This document shows, in pieces, positions 34,711 through 47,092 of a DNA stretch of 64,000 nucleotides (position 1 is the first letter of the stretch; every line of letters starts with the position of its first letter). The DNA lies in assembly GCA_020543525.1 (NCBI GenBank), contig JAHYIO010000037.1:2315542-2379541 (forward strand). Reading direction: 5' to 3'. The translations under genes and the position numbers were made by a program. The stretch comes from Coriolopsis trogii. Taxonomy: Eukaryota; Basidiomycota; Agaricomycetes; Polyporales; Polyporaceae. Below the pieces are notes generated by a model. It was not told the DNA's origin, ran no database searches, and saw nothing but the letters and a program-made list of their open reading frames with translations.

Positions 34711-35797
34711 CTTATTTCTGGTGCAGAACTGTGATGTACGTCGCTCACGCAGCTCAGAACGGACGATGGCCTGGTCGGTACGCGCACTCACCGAAGGCCA
34801 AGACCCGTCTGTTCTCCCAGTCTCACCTTCCTCTCGTGCTTTGACGACTGTACCACCGCCCTCAGCTCTCAGCTCTCAGCTCTCAGCTCTCTTGATACCG
34901 TTCGTATCCTTCAACGCCACGAAATCAGGGACGTTGACTCTTGCATGCTGGAGATGACCCTTCGAGAAGCGTGTATGTACTATTTTCAACTTGAAAGGCC
35001 AATCTGCTGGTAAACGCCACCGCGGACTCGACTTGCTCCTCATCTGCAACCAGGATCAGGATTCTGATTGGCCAGGGCTATCTCAATGTCTCGACATAGT
35101 CACTCGCCACCGACAAGTCATATGTTACTAGCTAAGGAGCGGCGCAATGTTCAACACACCACGCCGTCCTGTACACCCTCAACGATTGCTGAAGCCAAAA
35201 GTCCGTACGGACATGTACATATGCAACACCTCGGCGTCCTCGGTCGCCCGAGGTGCCGCTGGCTCGCTCGTGCAAAGCCTTCGCTGATACGATGCTCGTC
35301 CGCGTCGCGGCTCTGGATCGTCTCCGTCTATCAATATTGCGTTCACCAATGATACGACGGCCAAGGGACGATGTGATGGTGGTTCCAGTGCACGATCATA
35401 GGATACGGTCTATATAGATAGAGGGCATTGCTGAGGTCAATGAATACAATCGGTGCGCGCGGGCGGTCGTGGTCGTGATACAACTGCTACTGCTACTGCT
35501 ACTATTGGCGCTCGGGCTAGAGCTCACTCGTCGTTTGAAAGGGTCGCACAGTCGAAGGGGTCAGGGGTCAGGGGTCGTGAGTCGTGAGAGATATCTAAGA
35601 TGGGCTACTTGCTACGGAATACGAAGACGGGGTGCAGATGCAGATGTACGGAGGATGCGGGAATGCGAAAACAGACAGGTGGACTGCTACAGGGTTCATG
35701 CGTGCGTGCGTGTGTGCGTGAGTGTGGGCTTTGTCGTACACGTACAGATACAGACAGCGTTGCGACGGAGACGTGGCGCGTGTATGGTGCGACACGC
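34711..35797. other. intergenic with short tandem repeats
   Basis: No gene is supported. About 34861-34891 is a run of four AGCTCTC units, and about 35482-35505 is a CTACTG run. The 3' part should contain the end of the ABCF transcript. Confidence 0.45.
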
Positions 35798-38400
35798 TCA
35801 AGCCTTTGTCTTGCTCGTCGTCTTGCTGAACAGCTTCGCCTTCTCGAGCGCGGCTTGACCTGGGGCGATACGTCAGCACCGCACAGCGTGGGGATGAAAG
35901 AAGGGTACGCACTGTTCTTGACGAGCATGTTCTTGTAGTCGCGGATCGTGATGTCTTCCCGTGTCAAGTTCTTGATCTTCCGGTCCTTGACTTCCCACAG
36001 CTCCTCGGCCACTTGCGAGATTAGCCCTGCAGAGCGCATGCATGTGAGAACGAGGTCCTAGAACGCAAGAGCGAGCGAGCAAGGACGGGAGCTTACGGAA
36101 GTCGTGCGAGACGATGACGACACCACCCTCGTATTCCTTGATGGCGCGTGCGAGCGCGTCGATCGAGGCCATGTCCAAGTGGTTAGTGGGCTCGTCCAGG
36201 AGGAGGATGTGCGGGTGCTCCATCGCGAGCTGCGCAAACACGACCCTGAGACACGGAACGGGAGCGCGTTAGCCACTGCCAGGTGACCGAGAACAACCTC
36301 GAGCCCACGCGCCGCGCCCACATTCCCGCGACACAACACAAGTTGACAGCTCAGGGCTGAGCCACGCGGGGGGGAGGAGAGGACGCGGGCACCGTGCCCG
36401 AGGCGGAAGCATAACGCTACTCACCGGTTCCGCAAGCCGTCGGACAGCTGCTTGATGGGCGACGTCTGGTGCGCGCCCGAGAGACCGAAGCGGCCGAGCT
36501 GTGCGCGCCATGCCTGGATGTCCTTGTCCGGATACTTTTCGTAGTAGAGCGACTGGAGGTGCTCGATCGGGGACTTCTCGTACGGGAGCTGGTCGGCCGA
36601 GTGCTGCGAGTACTTTGCGAGCTTGAGCCCGACGTGCCGCGAGATCGTGCCCTCGCAGGGCTGGAGCGCGCCCGTGATGAGGTTCAGCAGCGTCGACTTG
36701 CCCGTCCCGTTTTGACCGACGATGGCGATCCGCGAGTCCATGCTGTGCGAGGGGGTGAGCGTGCGAACGACGGAATCTAGGATGTGAATGATAGACACGC
36801 ACTCGATACCGAACGAGAGGCCCTGGTAAAGGTAGTCCTCCTTCTTGCCCGAGTACGAGAACGCGACGTCGTTGAAGGCGAGGATCGGGGGCGGCAGCTT
36901 CGCGACGTCCTCAAAATTGAACCTGAGCGGGCGGGGCTGCTCGATCTTCTCGACGAGGCCTGCGGCCTCCATCTTGTCGATGATCTTCTGCTTCGACTTC
37001 GCTTGCTTAACGAGGTTAGCGTAGGTACCGGCGGACGCGATGAACCTGGGAAAAAGGGGGGAGAAGGAAGAGGTGAGAAGCCGGTCGTTGATTGAAAGAG
37101 TCGAGGGAAAGAACGAAAGGAACAGAGCACGATCAGGAACGCCGCGTACAGCAGCCGACGTCAGGGACCGACAACGGAGTGGTGGTCAGTTGTGGGCACC
37201 GGTGTGTACGTACTTTTTGATGTGCGCGATCTCCTCCTGCTGCTTGTTGTACGCCTTCATCTGGTTGACCTCGTTCTCGGCCTTGGTGCGGACGTAGGTG
37301 GAGTAGTTGCCACCGTAGTAGACGAGCTTCTTCTTCATGGTGAGGTCCATGATGTTCGTGCAGACGGTGTCCATAAAGTCCTGCGAGTGCGAGGTGATGA
37401 CGAGGATGTGGTTGTACATGGAGAGGTACGCCTCGAGCCAGACGACGGCCTCGAGGTCGAGGTGGTTCGTCGGCTCGTCGAGCAGGAGGAGGTGGGGCTT
37501 GACGAAGAGCGCACGGGCGAGGGCGACGCGCATGCGCCAGCCACCGGACATGTCTTTTGTCGGCTTGTGCATCATCTGCTGGCTGAAGCCGAGACCGTGG
37601 AGGATGGAGCCCGCCTTGGCCTCGAACGTCGAGGGGTCCATCTCCTCGAGCTCCTCGTAGAGCTGCTCGAGCAGGACTTCGTCGATGTCGTCCGCGACGG
37701 AGAGGTCCTCGATGCGCTGCTCGAGCTTGGCGACCTTTTCTTTGGCGGAGGCGACGATGAAGTCGATCGCGTTGACGTCCGAGGGCTCGGCTTCGCCGCG
37801 GACGAGGTAGATGTCGATGTGCTCGGGGATGTCGATGTCGCGCTCGGCGATGGACTGGAGGAACGTCGACTGCAGCACGCCAAGTCACGCATGCAGACGT
37901 CAATCGAGGGGGATACGGAACGGAACCGACAGGGCCACGCACCTTTCCCGACCCGTTCTCGCCCAAAAGCCCATACCGCTGCCCGTAGTTGAGGGAGACC
38001 TCGGCGTTCTCGATGAGGAGGCGGCCGTGGAAGGAGAGCGTGTACGAGTCGATCTTGATATCCCGTCCCTTCGGGTCCGAGACGAGCACACCCGCAGCAC
38101 TCCTGCCCGACGACCCGCACGCATCAGCTTCCCGTCCCAGACGCTCCGCCCACTGCCGCACGCGAGACGAGAGACGCACCGATCGGTGGCAAGCTGGAGC
38201 TTTGCCATTGCGCTGAGGTCCTCCTGGCTCGTCGCGGCGGAGGTGTTGGTGAGGGGGGTGTTGACCGAGCTCCCGCCATTGACTGAGCCGGTCGGGGTCG
38301 ACGTCGAGGTGGACGCGTCGGTGCCGCCGTTCTTGTTCTTGACGGACTGCTTCGCCGCCTTCTCAGCGAGCCGCTTTTGCTTGGATGCGGACGGTGCCAT
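35798..38400 (-). CDS. ARB1: ABCF ATPase, ARB1/ABCF2 orthologue
   Basis: Eight exons (38400-38180, 38102-37943, 37869-37214, 37045-36803, 36742-36425, 36245-36097, 36026-35913, 35859-35798) join in frame to 640 residues, close to yeast Arb1 (610) and human ABCF2 (623). A Lys/Ala/Thr-rich N terminus is followed by two ATPase domains. First: [12 protein letters not shown] (Walker A), [18 protein letters not shown] (signature), [15 protein letters not shown] (Walker B). The linker [20 protein letters not shown] is a hallmark of the family. Second: [21 protein letters not shown] (signature, with Leu where Gln is usual), [14 protein letters not shown] and VVIVSHDFR. There are no membrane segments. 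Arb1 is an essential shuttling factor in 40S and 60S ribosome biogenesis. A conserved core gene. Confidence 0.93.
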
Positions 38401-39487
38401 GTCGTCGTGTACGGTGGTCTCAGTGTCGTGGAGGGGAGAGAGAGAGCAGGCGGGGAGGAGGAGGAGGCGATGAGGCAAGAATCGATCTGGTGTGGCGCAT
38501 AATTTTCCGCTTAGACCCCAGTCCATATAAGGCAACTGATTAAGTTCACATCAGTCGCCCAACTCGCGCGTGTGTGCATCGCAAAGTATGCTATATTATC
38601 TCAAGCTCTACGGTGTACGACCGAACCACAACCAAGAAATATTACACGATACACGACGGAGAGATCCAGGGAGTGGAAGCCAAGCGATGGGGGGATATAT
38701 ACAGCGATGGGAGTGCAGGCTAAAATGGTATGTACGTGCGCGATATGCAAAATCGCAGAGCGCGTGGGGGTCGGCGTCGAGCCGTTTCCGAGTCAGGAGA
38801 GAGAGATACAACTAGCGAGGGGACCATAAGCCTGTAATGTAGGGGGTCCGCACGTTAGACGATGCGGAGGAGATGAGAGAGAGAGCCGAGCATGAGACAT
38901 AGGACACAGACGGGTTACTATACGACAGGGCGGTGGTGAGGATTTAGCGAGACAGCGTGTAGCTAGGGGGGCGTAGTAGAGAGAGAATATGGCGGACGAG
39001 CGTAGAGCACGAGAAAGTTGTACAACGAACGGATGTGGAAAGATGGTGGCCATAAATAACCCCGCGGCCGCATCAACGGTCGGCGGGAGTTCGGGTGGTA
39101 ATGTACGTATGCTGACAGCAGATGAGTGGGATGAGACAACGAGATCAGCGCGAAAACAGACGCGAGCTTTAGCGTAGAGGAACTATAATAGATGAGTATA
39201 TGCGATGTGGTACGAGATACGATGACAGCAGGGGGCGAAAGATGAATCCGAGACAGAGAGCGGAAGAGAAGAAAACGGGGAGAGACAGAAGGGGATAGGC
39301 ATACCGTAATCGAACACGCAAGGTGGGAGATTGCTGAGAGCGCACCCACGTCAGCAGCGCGACATACACTCTTTCCGCACCCCGAGCAGCGCTCCCGGTC
39401 CTCGCTCGCGTGAGCGCGGTCGGTATTAGCTCATGCATGTGCGGGGCTCGCCCGAGCGTGATGCAGAGAGCCGCGTCCGCCCGCTGT
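38401..39487. other. intergenic, nothing recognised
   Basis: About 1.1 kb between the start of the ABCF gene and the end of the zinc-finger gene. It must hold the ABCF promoter and the other gene's 3' end; no repeats or RNA genes are seen. Confidence 0.4.
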
Positions 39488-41825
39488 TCACTGCACCAGC
39501 CGACCTCGATAGTCGTCCCTCCAGACCGGGTGCACTAGAGGCTGCCCCTGGCCTTGGCCCCCCGCGAGAACGGCACCGGGGCCGGTCTGCATGTACTGGT
39601 GCTGCCCAACGTGCCCTTGCGCATGCGTCCGCGGCAGCTGCGACTGATGCAGCTCCAGGTAACCCTCCGCCCCCGGCTCCATCTCCACCCCCTCGAGACT
39701 CTCCACCTCGGGCGACATCTCTCGCTGCGGGTGCGAGTGGGAGTGGATGTGAGCATGGTGCTGGGCAGCTTGTCCGTGCCCCTGTCCATGGGAAGGGAGA
39801 GCTTGATAGGAGTAGTAGTCCGCGGCCGCCGACGATCCCGTCGAGTTGGTGGCATTCGTCCCGATAGAAGACGAACTCGCGCTCGGGGCGTGCCCATGCC
39901 CATGGGTGTGTGCATACGCGGCAGGAGCGGGCGGGTGACCGTACGCCGGTGGATGCGTGTACGACGGCTCAGTCGAGGGTTCTTGAGCCTGCGCCTGCAC
40001 GTGCGAATGCGCCGGGTAGGAGAATGCGTGTTGCGAAGTCGCAACGTTGGCTGCACTGCCTCGGCTCACGTTTGCAAGCGAATGCATGCCGTGCGGTGGC
40101 TGGAGCTGCCGTGAGCTATACGGGAGCGTTTGCAGGTGGGCCGTCGGCGTCGGCACGTACGATTGTGGGGATCCTGCGGGAGGAGCGTAGCGAATGCTCG
40201 CGCTTGCATTGGCGGCGCCGCTACTGTCTCGCCCGACACGGGTGTCCTGAATTGGCGCCAGCGTAGGGCGCGAGTCGGCGTACCGGTCAGAGGACGGAGG
40301 GGGGTTGTACGTCGCGGACGAAGCGTAGTCGAAATGGCTGTTCACCGCCGACTGCGGCTCCGGGCGCGCGTTGGACGGGGCAAGGGCGGGTAGGACGCGG
40401 TCGTAGGCCTGCTGCTCCTGGTGCGGGTGCTGTTGCGTATGCGCGGGCGGAGGGTGAGTGTATCCGGCAGAAGCGAGAGAAGACTCGTAGGACCGGTACG
40501 TCGGCATGGGCGGCGGAGCAGGGGTCGCAGGGCTGAGCGACTCGGGTGGAGACTCTGCATAATTGGCCATGCTGTGGGAGTGAGCGTGCACATAACCATA
40601 GCCGGGCGTGGGCGGGGCGCTGACGACGGGCGAGGCGGAGTGGGTGGACGTAGGCGAGTGGTGACGGACGGGATTGGAGATGTGGGCGATGGAGTGCCTG
40701 TGGGACGAAGGCGGAAGGGTGGGATGGGGGAGAGACGTGGGGCTTGCGCTCGGGAGAGTCTGGCGGTGCGAGTACTGATTGTAGTAGGAAGCCGAGTCGT
40801 GCGGAGATAGCTGCTGACCCTGGGACCTGTGCTGGCCGTGGAGGCTGTCGGCGGGAGAGACGGGTTCAGGGTACTGCGGGGGAGGATTCGCGGGAGAGAG
40901 GGGCGAATAGCGGTCAGACTCGGAGGCAGGGTAGGATTGTTCGCCCTGAAGGTGATAGGACCAGCGGGGCTCGTCGGCAGGGCGGCCGAAGGAGGAAGGC
41001 GCGCGGCTAGGCTGGGAGGAGGGGGGGTAGGATACGTCGTCGGACGGGTAGGATGGGTAGGTAGGTGCAGGGGCGAGGGAGGAATGGGAGTAGGAGACGG
41101 GGGAGTGGTAGACTTCGGGCGTGGACCTGGAAGAGCGGCTGGACGGGCGGGCGGAGAGAGGCGGCTGATGGTAGGCGGGCGCTGTGGGGAGGGGGAGGGT
41201 GGGATAGGCGTTTGCGAGGGGCGGGGGCGTGTCTGGGGGTTCTGGGAGGTAGGCCTGGGCAAGCGGCGGGGGCTCGAGGGGAGGAGAGGGAATGGGAGAG
41301 GGGGGAGCAGGGGAGAGACTGTCGTCTGGGACGTTGGAACGCCTGCGGGGGGGACGGGAGCGATCGACGCCGTTTGCGCGATTCATAGCGGCGCGGGTCG
41401 CGGAGCCCGAGTTTCTGCGTGAGCCCGGGGAGAGGTGTATGCGGTAGCTGAGATGGGTGTATGAGTACGAGGACGTGTGCGAGTACGAGGACGTGTGCGA
41501 GTACGGGTACGAGTGGAGACGCAAGTGGACGTGGAGATGATTGACGCGGGACTTACTGTTGCTGCAAATTGTCCTGGCGGGAGCAACGAGTCTCGCAGCC
41601 GGGAAACGGACACTTGTGGTTGCGCTCGCCGGTGTGGATTCTGGTGTGCCTGGCGAGGTGGCCGGAGGTGGTGAAGGCGCGTTGGCATACCTGGCAGACG
41701 TGTTTCTTCTTTGGGAGGGCGGGTGCGGGCTGCTGGTGGGAGGGGAGAGGGTCGTAGTTGTGGAGGGAGGGATGAAGGTTTTGCGGGAGGGGGTTTTCAG
41801 GGTCATTAGAGGGAGGAAGAGGCAT
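39488..41825 (-). CDS. C2H2 zinc-finger transcription factor, Nrg1-like
   Basis: Two exons (41825-41557 and 41447-39488) join in frame to 742 residues. Residues 40-100 hold two C2H2 fingers: [20 protein letters not shown] is the first, then [14 protein letters not shown] and CSRQDNLQQ; the intron lies inside the second finger and splicing restores the last His followed by [19 protein letters not shown] and CSRQDN match the Nrg1/Nrg2 group of fungal repressors, which bind STRE-like CCCCT sites and act in glucose repression, stress and morphogenesis. The remaining 640 residues are low in complexity: Pro-, Ser- and Tyr-rich with a His/Gly-rich block ([21 protein letters not shown]), as expected of a regulatory disordered region. 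This is the last clearly conserved core gene before the subtelomere. Confidence 0.85.
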
Positions 41826-43393
41826 GTCTAGTCGGCTAGGACGTAAAAGCTAGCGTGATCGCGAGGCGAGAGTTAGCGAGCGTGTTGCGGGGCGTGAGTC
41901 GGGCGGGGAGGGTTGTGGGGGGCCTAGGAGAGGAAGGAGGGCATAGTCGAGGACGCGTTCGATGGAGGACGATGGAGGGAGAGAGCGAGAGAGAGCACCA
42001 CCCACCTCGTCCACCGTCGTCCCAGCCAGGCGCGCATAACTTCAGGCGGAGCTTCTGACGGATCTCTGCGCTGCACTCAATCTAGTCCCCCTTGCCGCCG
42101 GCAGCCACTCTTCCTCTTCCGAGCCTCTCGCAATGCCTCCGCCGTTGATCATTCCCGACTCCCTCTTACCCCATCTTTCCCCACACCGCCCCCCGCCTCT
42201 CCCGCCGCGCCCCCAGTGCCGGTCGCCGTCGTCGCCTGGGGTCGCAACGTCGCGCGGTGGGGATAGAAGAAGCCTCGTGTGGGCCCATGTGCCCTCGGCA
42301 CGCACTCCAGCGCAGTCCGTGGCCTCTCCGCGGGCCTCTCCTTGGCCTCGCGCCCAGTCACCTGTCTGCCACCATATCTCGCTAGGACACCTTCCATGAC
42401 GCTCCTCGCACTCACTGATCGACGCAACTCATGTTGATTATCCGTCTGATTGGCTCGTCCCATGCGGCCCTTGCCGTTCCTCTTCCACCTTCCCCCACGA
42501 GTGTGACCACCTCGCTGCGCTCCTGCCCGACATCGCCATCTCCACAACCGCCAGGGACACTCCCCGACTCCCTCCCCGGCGCATGAACTCGGTACGCTTC
42601 ATCTCCGTTGTCCCTTTTCATTCGGCTTTTCATCTCCCCAATTCGTATTTCGCCACCACCCGTCTCTTCTCGCTTCTCCCCCCGCCCTACCCCCTCCACC
42701 CACAACATTGACGACGTTCTTCTCTCGGCTATCCCCCACCTCGTTAATTAACGTCGCCCAGACCCTCCTCCCCCTTGACGCGCCTCCCGCCTTGCCTCCC
42801 TACCTAACCATATCCAGCTCCTCACCGGCGCCGGTTCCAGCGCGCCCACGTCTTCTAGTGTGAGTACGTTTATTTATTCGTCATTCTTCTCCAGCTCACG
42901 CCTTCTTCTCAGCCGCTCCACGCTCAACCTCTCCAGCCTCATGTTCGATACCCTACCAAGTGCTCGCAAGACCCACTTGCCACTGTCGACGCAGCCATTA
43001 CGTAGTTCGCACTCGACGTCTACTCTCTCTCGTTCTCGCGCTGGGCTACCTCCGTCCGTTCAATTCGGATATGCCCTCGACGACTCGATCCCCTCCCGTT
43101 TTTGATGTCTGGTAGGTCAACAATGTCCTCGCGCTCATCCGCAAATCTCCGAAAAGCTCGGCTCCGCTCGTGGGGGAGTGTCAAAAGCGGCGATGAGCAC
43201 ACCGCCAGTCCGGACGCGGCCCGACCACCTTACATTACTGATGAACGGCCCGAGCGCACACTGGTACGCATCCGAGCGTCCGGGAGCAACCTCAGTGCAT
43301 GTGTCGCTCGCTCGAGATTAGCTGGCTTGCACGGGACTTCAAGTGCGTCCTCAGCTTGTCAAAGCAGGGCCTGCTTGAACAGCTCAAGGACAT
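41826..43393. other. long C/T-rich promoter-like region, core-subtelomere border
   Basis: About 1.6 kb with a strong C and T bias on the plus strand (42100-43100). Open frames are short and Ser/Pro-rich, as expected by chance in such sequence. It is probably the long 5' region of the zinc-finger gene. Just after it, at 43394-43411, CAGGGAAATTTCTCCCTG is an imperfect palindrome; the sequence then turns AT-richer. Confidence 0.4.
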
Positions 43394-43593
43394 CAGGGAA
43401 ATTTCTCCCTGCTAATTATTGTTAATGAGCGCTAATAGACCTGTTTGCCCCGTAAACGCTAACGAGCTTACTTACCCCTTTGCTATTTTTCTGTATAAAC
43501 TGTGCATGAGTCAAGTGTTTTCACTGCATAAACCCACGATAGATGTTTGTTTTCACACGCTCGACTGACACCAGGAAGCTCCTTGATATTAAT

Positions 43594-44460
43594 AATAGTG
43601 TTATGCGCCGTGAACTTTGCCCCAAGGTTCAGAGGTGACAAAATAGTTTGGGCCATAGCTGGCCAACCGTTGCTCGGAATCTTGGTGACAAGGGGTCCTT
43701 CCTATAGCCAAGAAGCAGGAGTATCCAACAGTGTTGGTTTTGTGGCTGTGCGCCTAGTCCCCATGGAGATATGGCCTGGTGACAAGGGTCAATGCCTTTT
43801 GGCACCGGGTGACAAGCTCAGTGTGGAGCCCATTGTGACTCAACCCCTGGGCAGAACCCAGGTGACAAGGGGTCATATGAAAGCCAGGATACAAGGCTAC
43901 AAAATGAGGGTAGAATCAGGACAATCCATGCAGTCCCCGTTGAGAAATGGCTTGTCACCTGTTGTCACTGGATTCTAAGGCAGAGTTGGTCCGGGTGGTG
44001 ACAAGCTCATTGTGGCTGCCCCTCTGGTCGGAACCCAGGTGACAAGGGGTCCCCTAGGAGCTATGACACAGGGCTACAAGATGGGGGTACAATCATGGGA
44101 ATCCATGGAGTCTCCATGGAGAAACAGCCAAGTGACAAGCAGAGTTTGCGTTCTGAGACTGTCACCAAGGTCATTGAGAACCTGATTGTGGGCCAGCCGT
44201 TGGTCGGAACCTTGGTGACAAGGGGTCCTTTGTATAGCCAGAAAAGAGACGAATCCAACGGTACCCATTTTGTGTCTGTACGATGTGTCCCCATAAAGAA
44301 ACTGCCTTGTCACCTCCAGAATATCGCATTCTGGCATGCTGGGTCTGGTAGATTGGACCATGTGATCTGACCAGCTATCCAGGTCATGTGACTAAACTTG
44401 CTAGCAGTAAGGGAGTATGGTCACAAGACTGAGTCGCCCACCACGTCATATGACCACTTT
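43594..44460 (+). repeat. subtelomeric ~177-bp-unit block, internal copy
   Basis: The string GGTGACAAGGGGTC occurs at 43684, 43861, 44038 and 44214, spacings of 177, 177 and 176 bp. Units 1 and 4 resemble each other (TATAGCCA, ATCCAAC, TTTTGTG), as do units 2 and 3 (GCTACAA, TGGGAATCCATGGAG-like). The core GTGACAAG and its inverse CTTGTCAC recur at other places inside units. A nearly identical block lies at 62082-62956. No coding function is apparent. Confidence 0.8.
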
Positions 44461-44552
44461 GAAGGTGGTGCTGATGCGTCCGAAGGATCAATGTTGGCAT
44501 AGCCTGTTTATGAAGTTCTTTGATAGGCAAAAGCATGTATACTTGGACAGCG
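44461..44552 (+). repeat. copy of the telomere-adjacent 92-bp sequence
   Basis: Matches 63889-63980, which directly abuts the telomeric repeats, over 92 bp without gaps. Here it continues into other sequence after TTGGACAGCGG; at the chromosome end the telomere starts at that very point. Confidence 0.75.
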
Positions 44553-45933
44553 GGTTTGACTGGTGGTGCCCTGCTTGTGCTAAGTGGTCCAACAGTTCTC
44601 GACTACCTCAATGAACTACGAATGCTGGGAAGGGCAAGGGGACAAGTTGTAAGGTGGCATGGCTGGACATGATGAGGCCAACGGTATATTGGGCATAGTA
44701 CTGCAATGAGTGGTGTAGGTTGGCAAAGAGGGAGTTTGGAATAAGTTGGGCAAATGATACATTATTTGCAGCATGGTTATGAGGCAAAATGAACGACCCT
44801 AGGGGTGGAATCTGACCCTAGGATGGGGTTACAAGGGCTATCACATGACCCTGAATTACCCAATTTGTAAAGAAGTCACACCCGTATGCTTGAACCTGCG
44901 AGACCACTATGTAAATGCAGATCGCAGCTGAGTGAGAGCCAAAAAGTGTCTCACAGTGTCAAACGTTAAGCGCAGCAGCAATCTTGCTCATTGTGGTCAG
45001 GTGCACTATCATCCGACTCTATCAGATATGGAGCTCAGAATAGTTGCGGAGCACGGACAGCTATATGAACACATGTTGGACGAGTAGAGTGTGAGTTGCA
45101 GAGAGGGGCCCTGGCATTAGTGTCTGGCAGTGTCGGATATCAAACACAGACCTGGTTGAGAGATGCTGGGGCTGCCATGCCCCACGTCCGACAGTGTCGG
45201 ACGGCGTGCGAAGCACTCGCAGACAGGCGCTGGACACCCTGTGCTCCACGTCTGACAGTGTCGGACGGCGTGCATCATAGGGGGAATATGTCCCTGATAC
45301 TAACAAGACTTTCAAAGTTTAAAGCTAATATTAAGATGTTAGACCTGTATTTGATATGTTGTACACACAGAGTGCATGATCGAGAATGGTGGACTAGTGT
45401 TGGGCGGCATGTTATAAGTAAGGCTTGAGGACAGCGCAGCTATCTCGCTGTGAGCAAGCTATTGATGCCGGCAACATATGCCTGGGGGCTTCTTGAAAAG
45501 TCTCCGCTGAGTGTACTATTGCGCGACGTACTTGACAAGGGTTTACTATGATGTTGTTCCCACCGCCTGGGATTAGGGTTATGAGAGATTCTGAGGGTCC
45601 CTGGGTTGAGATTAGACCCTAGGGTAGGGTCTTACAACCCTAGTTTAGGGTTTAAATAAGACTTTCCCACCCCCGTCCCACGTATGTCACACAGATACTA
45701 CAGACAGCCATGGGTACCAACTCATGTAGATTTAAATATCTCACGCAGCATCATATCTACACTCTATAGCAAACAGGCATATATTCTCAACTTATACTGA
45801 TTTACTATGTCTATATACTCAAATACACTAGGTTCATCTATATACTGGACTGGGATTTTATTCTGGTTAGTGAATTGAAATAGCAGTTATAGGCAAACAG
45901 CATACGATAAATCCCCCATTGCACTCTGATCGT
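44553..45933. other. AT-richer subtelomeric sequence with small palindromes
   Basis: No gene is seen. Contains three copies of a 17-bp palindrome (listed separately) and degenerate telomere-like words (TTAGGGTT at about 45575, CCCTAGTTTAGGG at about 45639). Confidence 0.45.
45122..45266. repeat. three 17-bp palindromes at 64-bp spacing
   Basis: GTCCGACAGTGTCGGAC is a perfect palindrome with one central base at 45186-45202. Variants are GTCTGGCAGTGTCGGAT at 45122-45138 and GTCTGACAGTGTCGGAC at 45250-45266. Spacing is exactly 64 bp twice; the two last copies are followed by GGCGTGC. Confidence 0.7.
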
Positions 45934-46070
45934 GGCCGCTGCTTAAAAGTCCAAGTTTGGCATTCACAGTGACAGAATATCTATACACCAAAGCATGCAA
46001 CTTGCATGCTTTGGTGTATAGATATTCTGCCATACTGAGAATGCCAAACTTGGACTTTTAAGCAGCGGCC
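45934..46070. mobile_element. 137-bp near-perfect palindrome (foldback element)
   Basis: Arms of about 67 bp start GGCCGCTGCTTAAAAGTCCA and meet at GCATGCAACTTGCATGC around 46001. Only a few mismatches and a small gap near CATTCACAGTGACAG against its partner interrupt pairing. No coding capacity. The flanks show no clear target duplication. Confidence 0.8.
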
Positions 46071-46250
46071 ATATCAAATCACACCATTGAAAGGTAACTC
46101 ATATAGTAATATGGCAGGATTATTGTTTCTTACTTGTATAGAGTGACATTGTAATCAGTGTGTTCTTATGTCTTAATGCAGCGGTTCTAACACTGTAGTT
46201 ATCTTATCTGGGACATGGTCGCGCTTATCTAGTTGCTCAATCTTATCACG
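46071..46250. other. AT-rich spacer
   Basis: No feature recognised. Confidence 0.3.
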
Positions 46251-46680
46251 CAGAGATCCGGGAGTCCGGGACGCCCTGCAGCGCGGGCCGGCACGCGGGG
46301 GTCCGAGAAATGCGGAACACACAGAGATGCGGGAGTCCTGGACGCCCTGCACCGCGGGCCTGCACGCGGGATCCCAGACTGTAGAACTCAGTTGGTCGTA
46401 AGACTCGATCGGGCAGTGTGCTTAGATTGCATGTGTGTGAATCACACCATTTTGAACCGGGCGTCCAAGACGCCCCTCACCGCGCTTCGCTTCTACTCCC
46501 TCGGGCACATCCGCCATGGCTCCCCCACGTCCTCGCTCCATGCGAGGCACGCGGCGTCCTAGACGCACTCTGCGCGTCACCCCTGGGAGTGGTACTTGCA
46601 CCCTTGCATCCAATGTGCACACATGCGGGACCTGCGGCGTCTTGGACGCCGCTGGTGGGTGTTCCGCATTTCAGGTGAGG
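46251..46680. repeat. GC-rich repeat cluster with GGCGTC-N3-GACGCC palindromes
   Basis: A unit starting CAGAGATSCGGGAGTCC and holding GACGCCCTGCA is repeated at 46251 and 46321. Palindromes follow at 46460-46474, 46553-46567 (one mismatch) and 46636-46650. Part of the 46.3 kb unit (AAATGCGGAACAC) recurs inverted at about 46665. No coding function. Confidence 0.65.
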
Positions 46681-47092
46681 CAACCCAGAGCAGCATCGAG
46701 CGTGGTGTGTTGAGGATGCCATTGTCGATATAGCACACAAATTGAATCTGTCGAGAGACATTCTATGATACATTATGTTCGAGAATACATGTCCGAGTGT
46801 ACAATATCACGAGCACGAGATGCAACCTCTGCACGGCGCTTGATGCTTAGCTGAAGATATAATAGAGCAACGAGGAAACAATCATCAGTCTGAATGTATG
46901 GAGAAATGGTAACACATAGGCAAAGCACCTCACCTATTCAACCACAAAGACACGGAGTTGGTCGGTCAGGAACTGCACGCTAGCGTCCTCCACCGCATCC
47001 CGGACCTGACCTGCAATCTTGGCGGACTTGAGGTTTTTTCCCCATAGCTTTGACCCGTACAGTTTGGCCTTGTTGCTGCGAATGGAGCTCAA
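46681..47092. other. spacer downstream of the 910-residue protein gene
   Basis: No feature recognised apart from the likely 3' end of the gene at 47093. Confidence 0.35.

Noticed and set aside
41500..42700. Long frames antisense to the zinc-finger gene and in the C/T-rich region
   Set aside because: They follow from biased base composition; no domain or intron structure.
45570..45660. Interstitial telomere-like words (TTAGGGTT, CCCTAGTTTAGGG)
   Set aside because: Irregular, in both orientations and not tandem; not called as an interstitial telomere.
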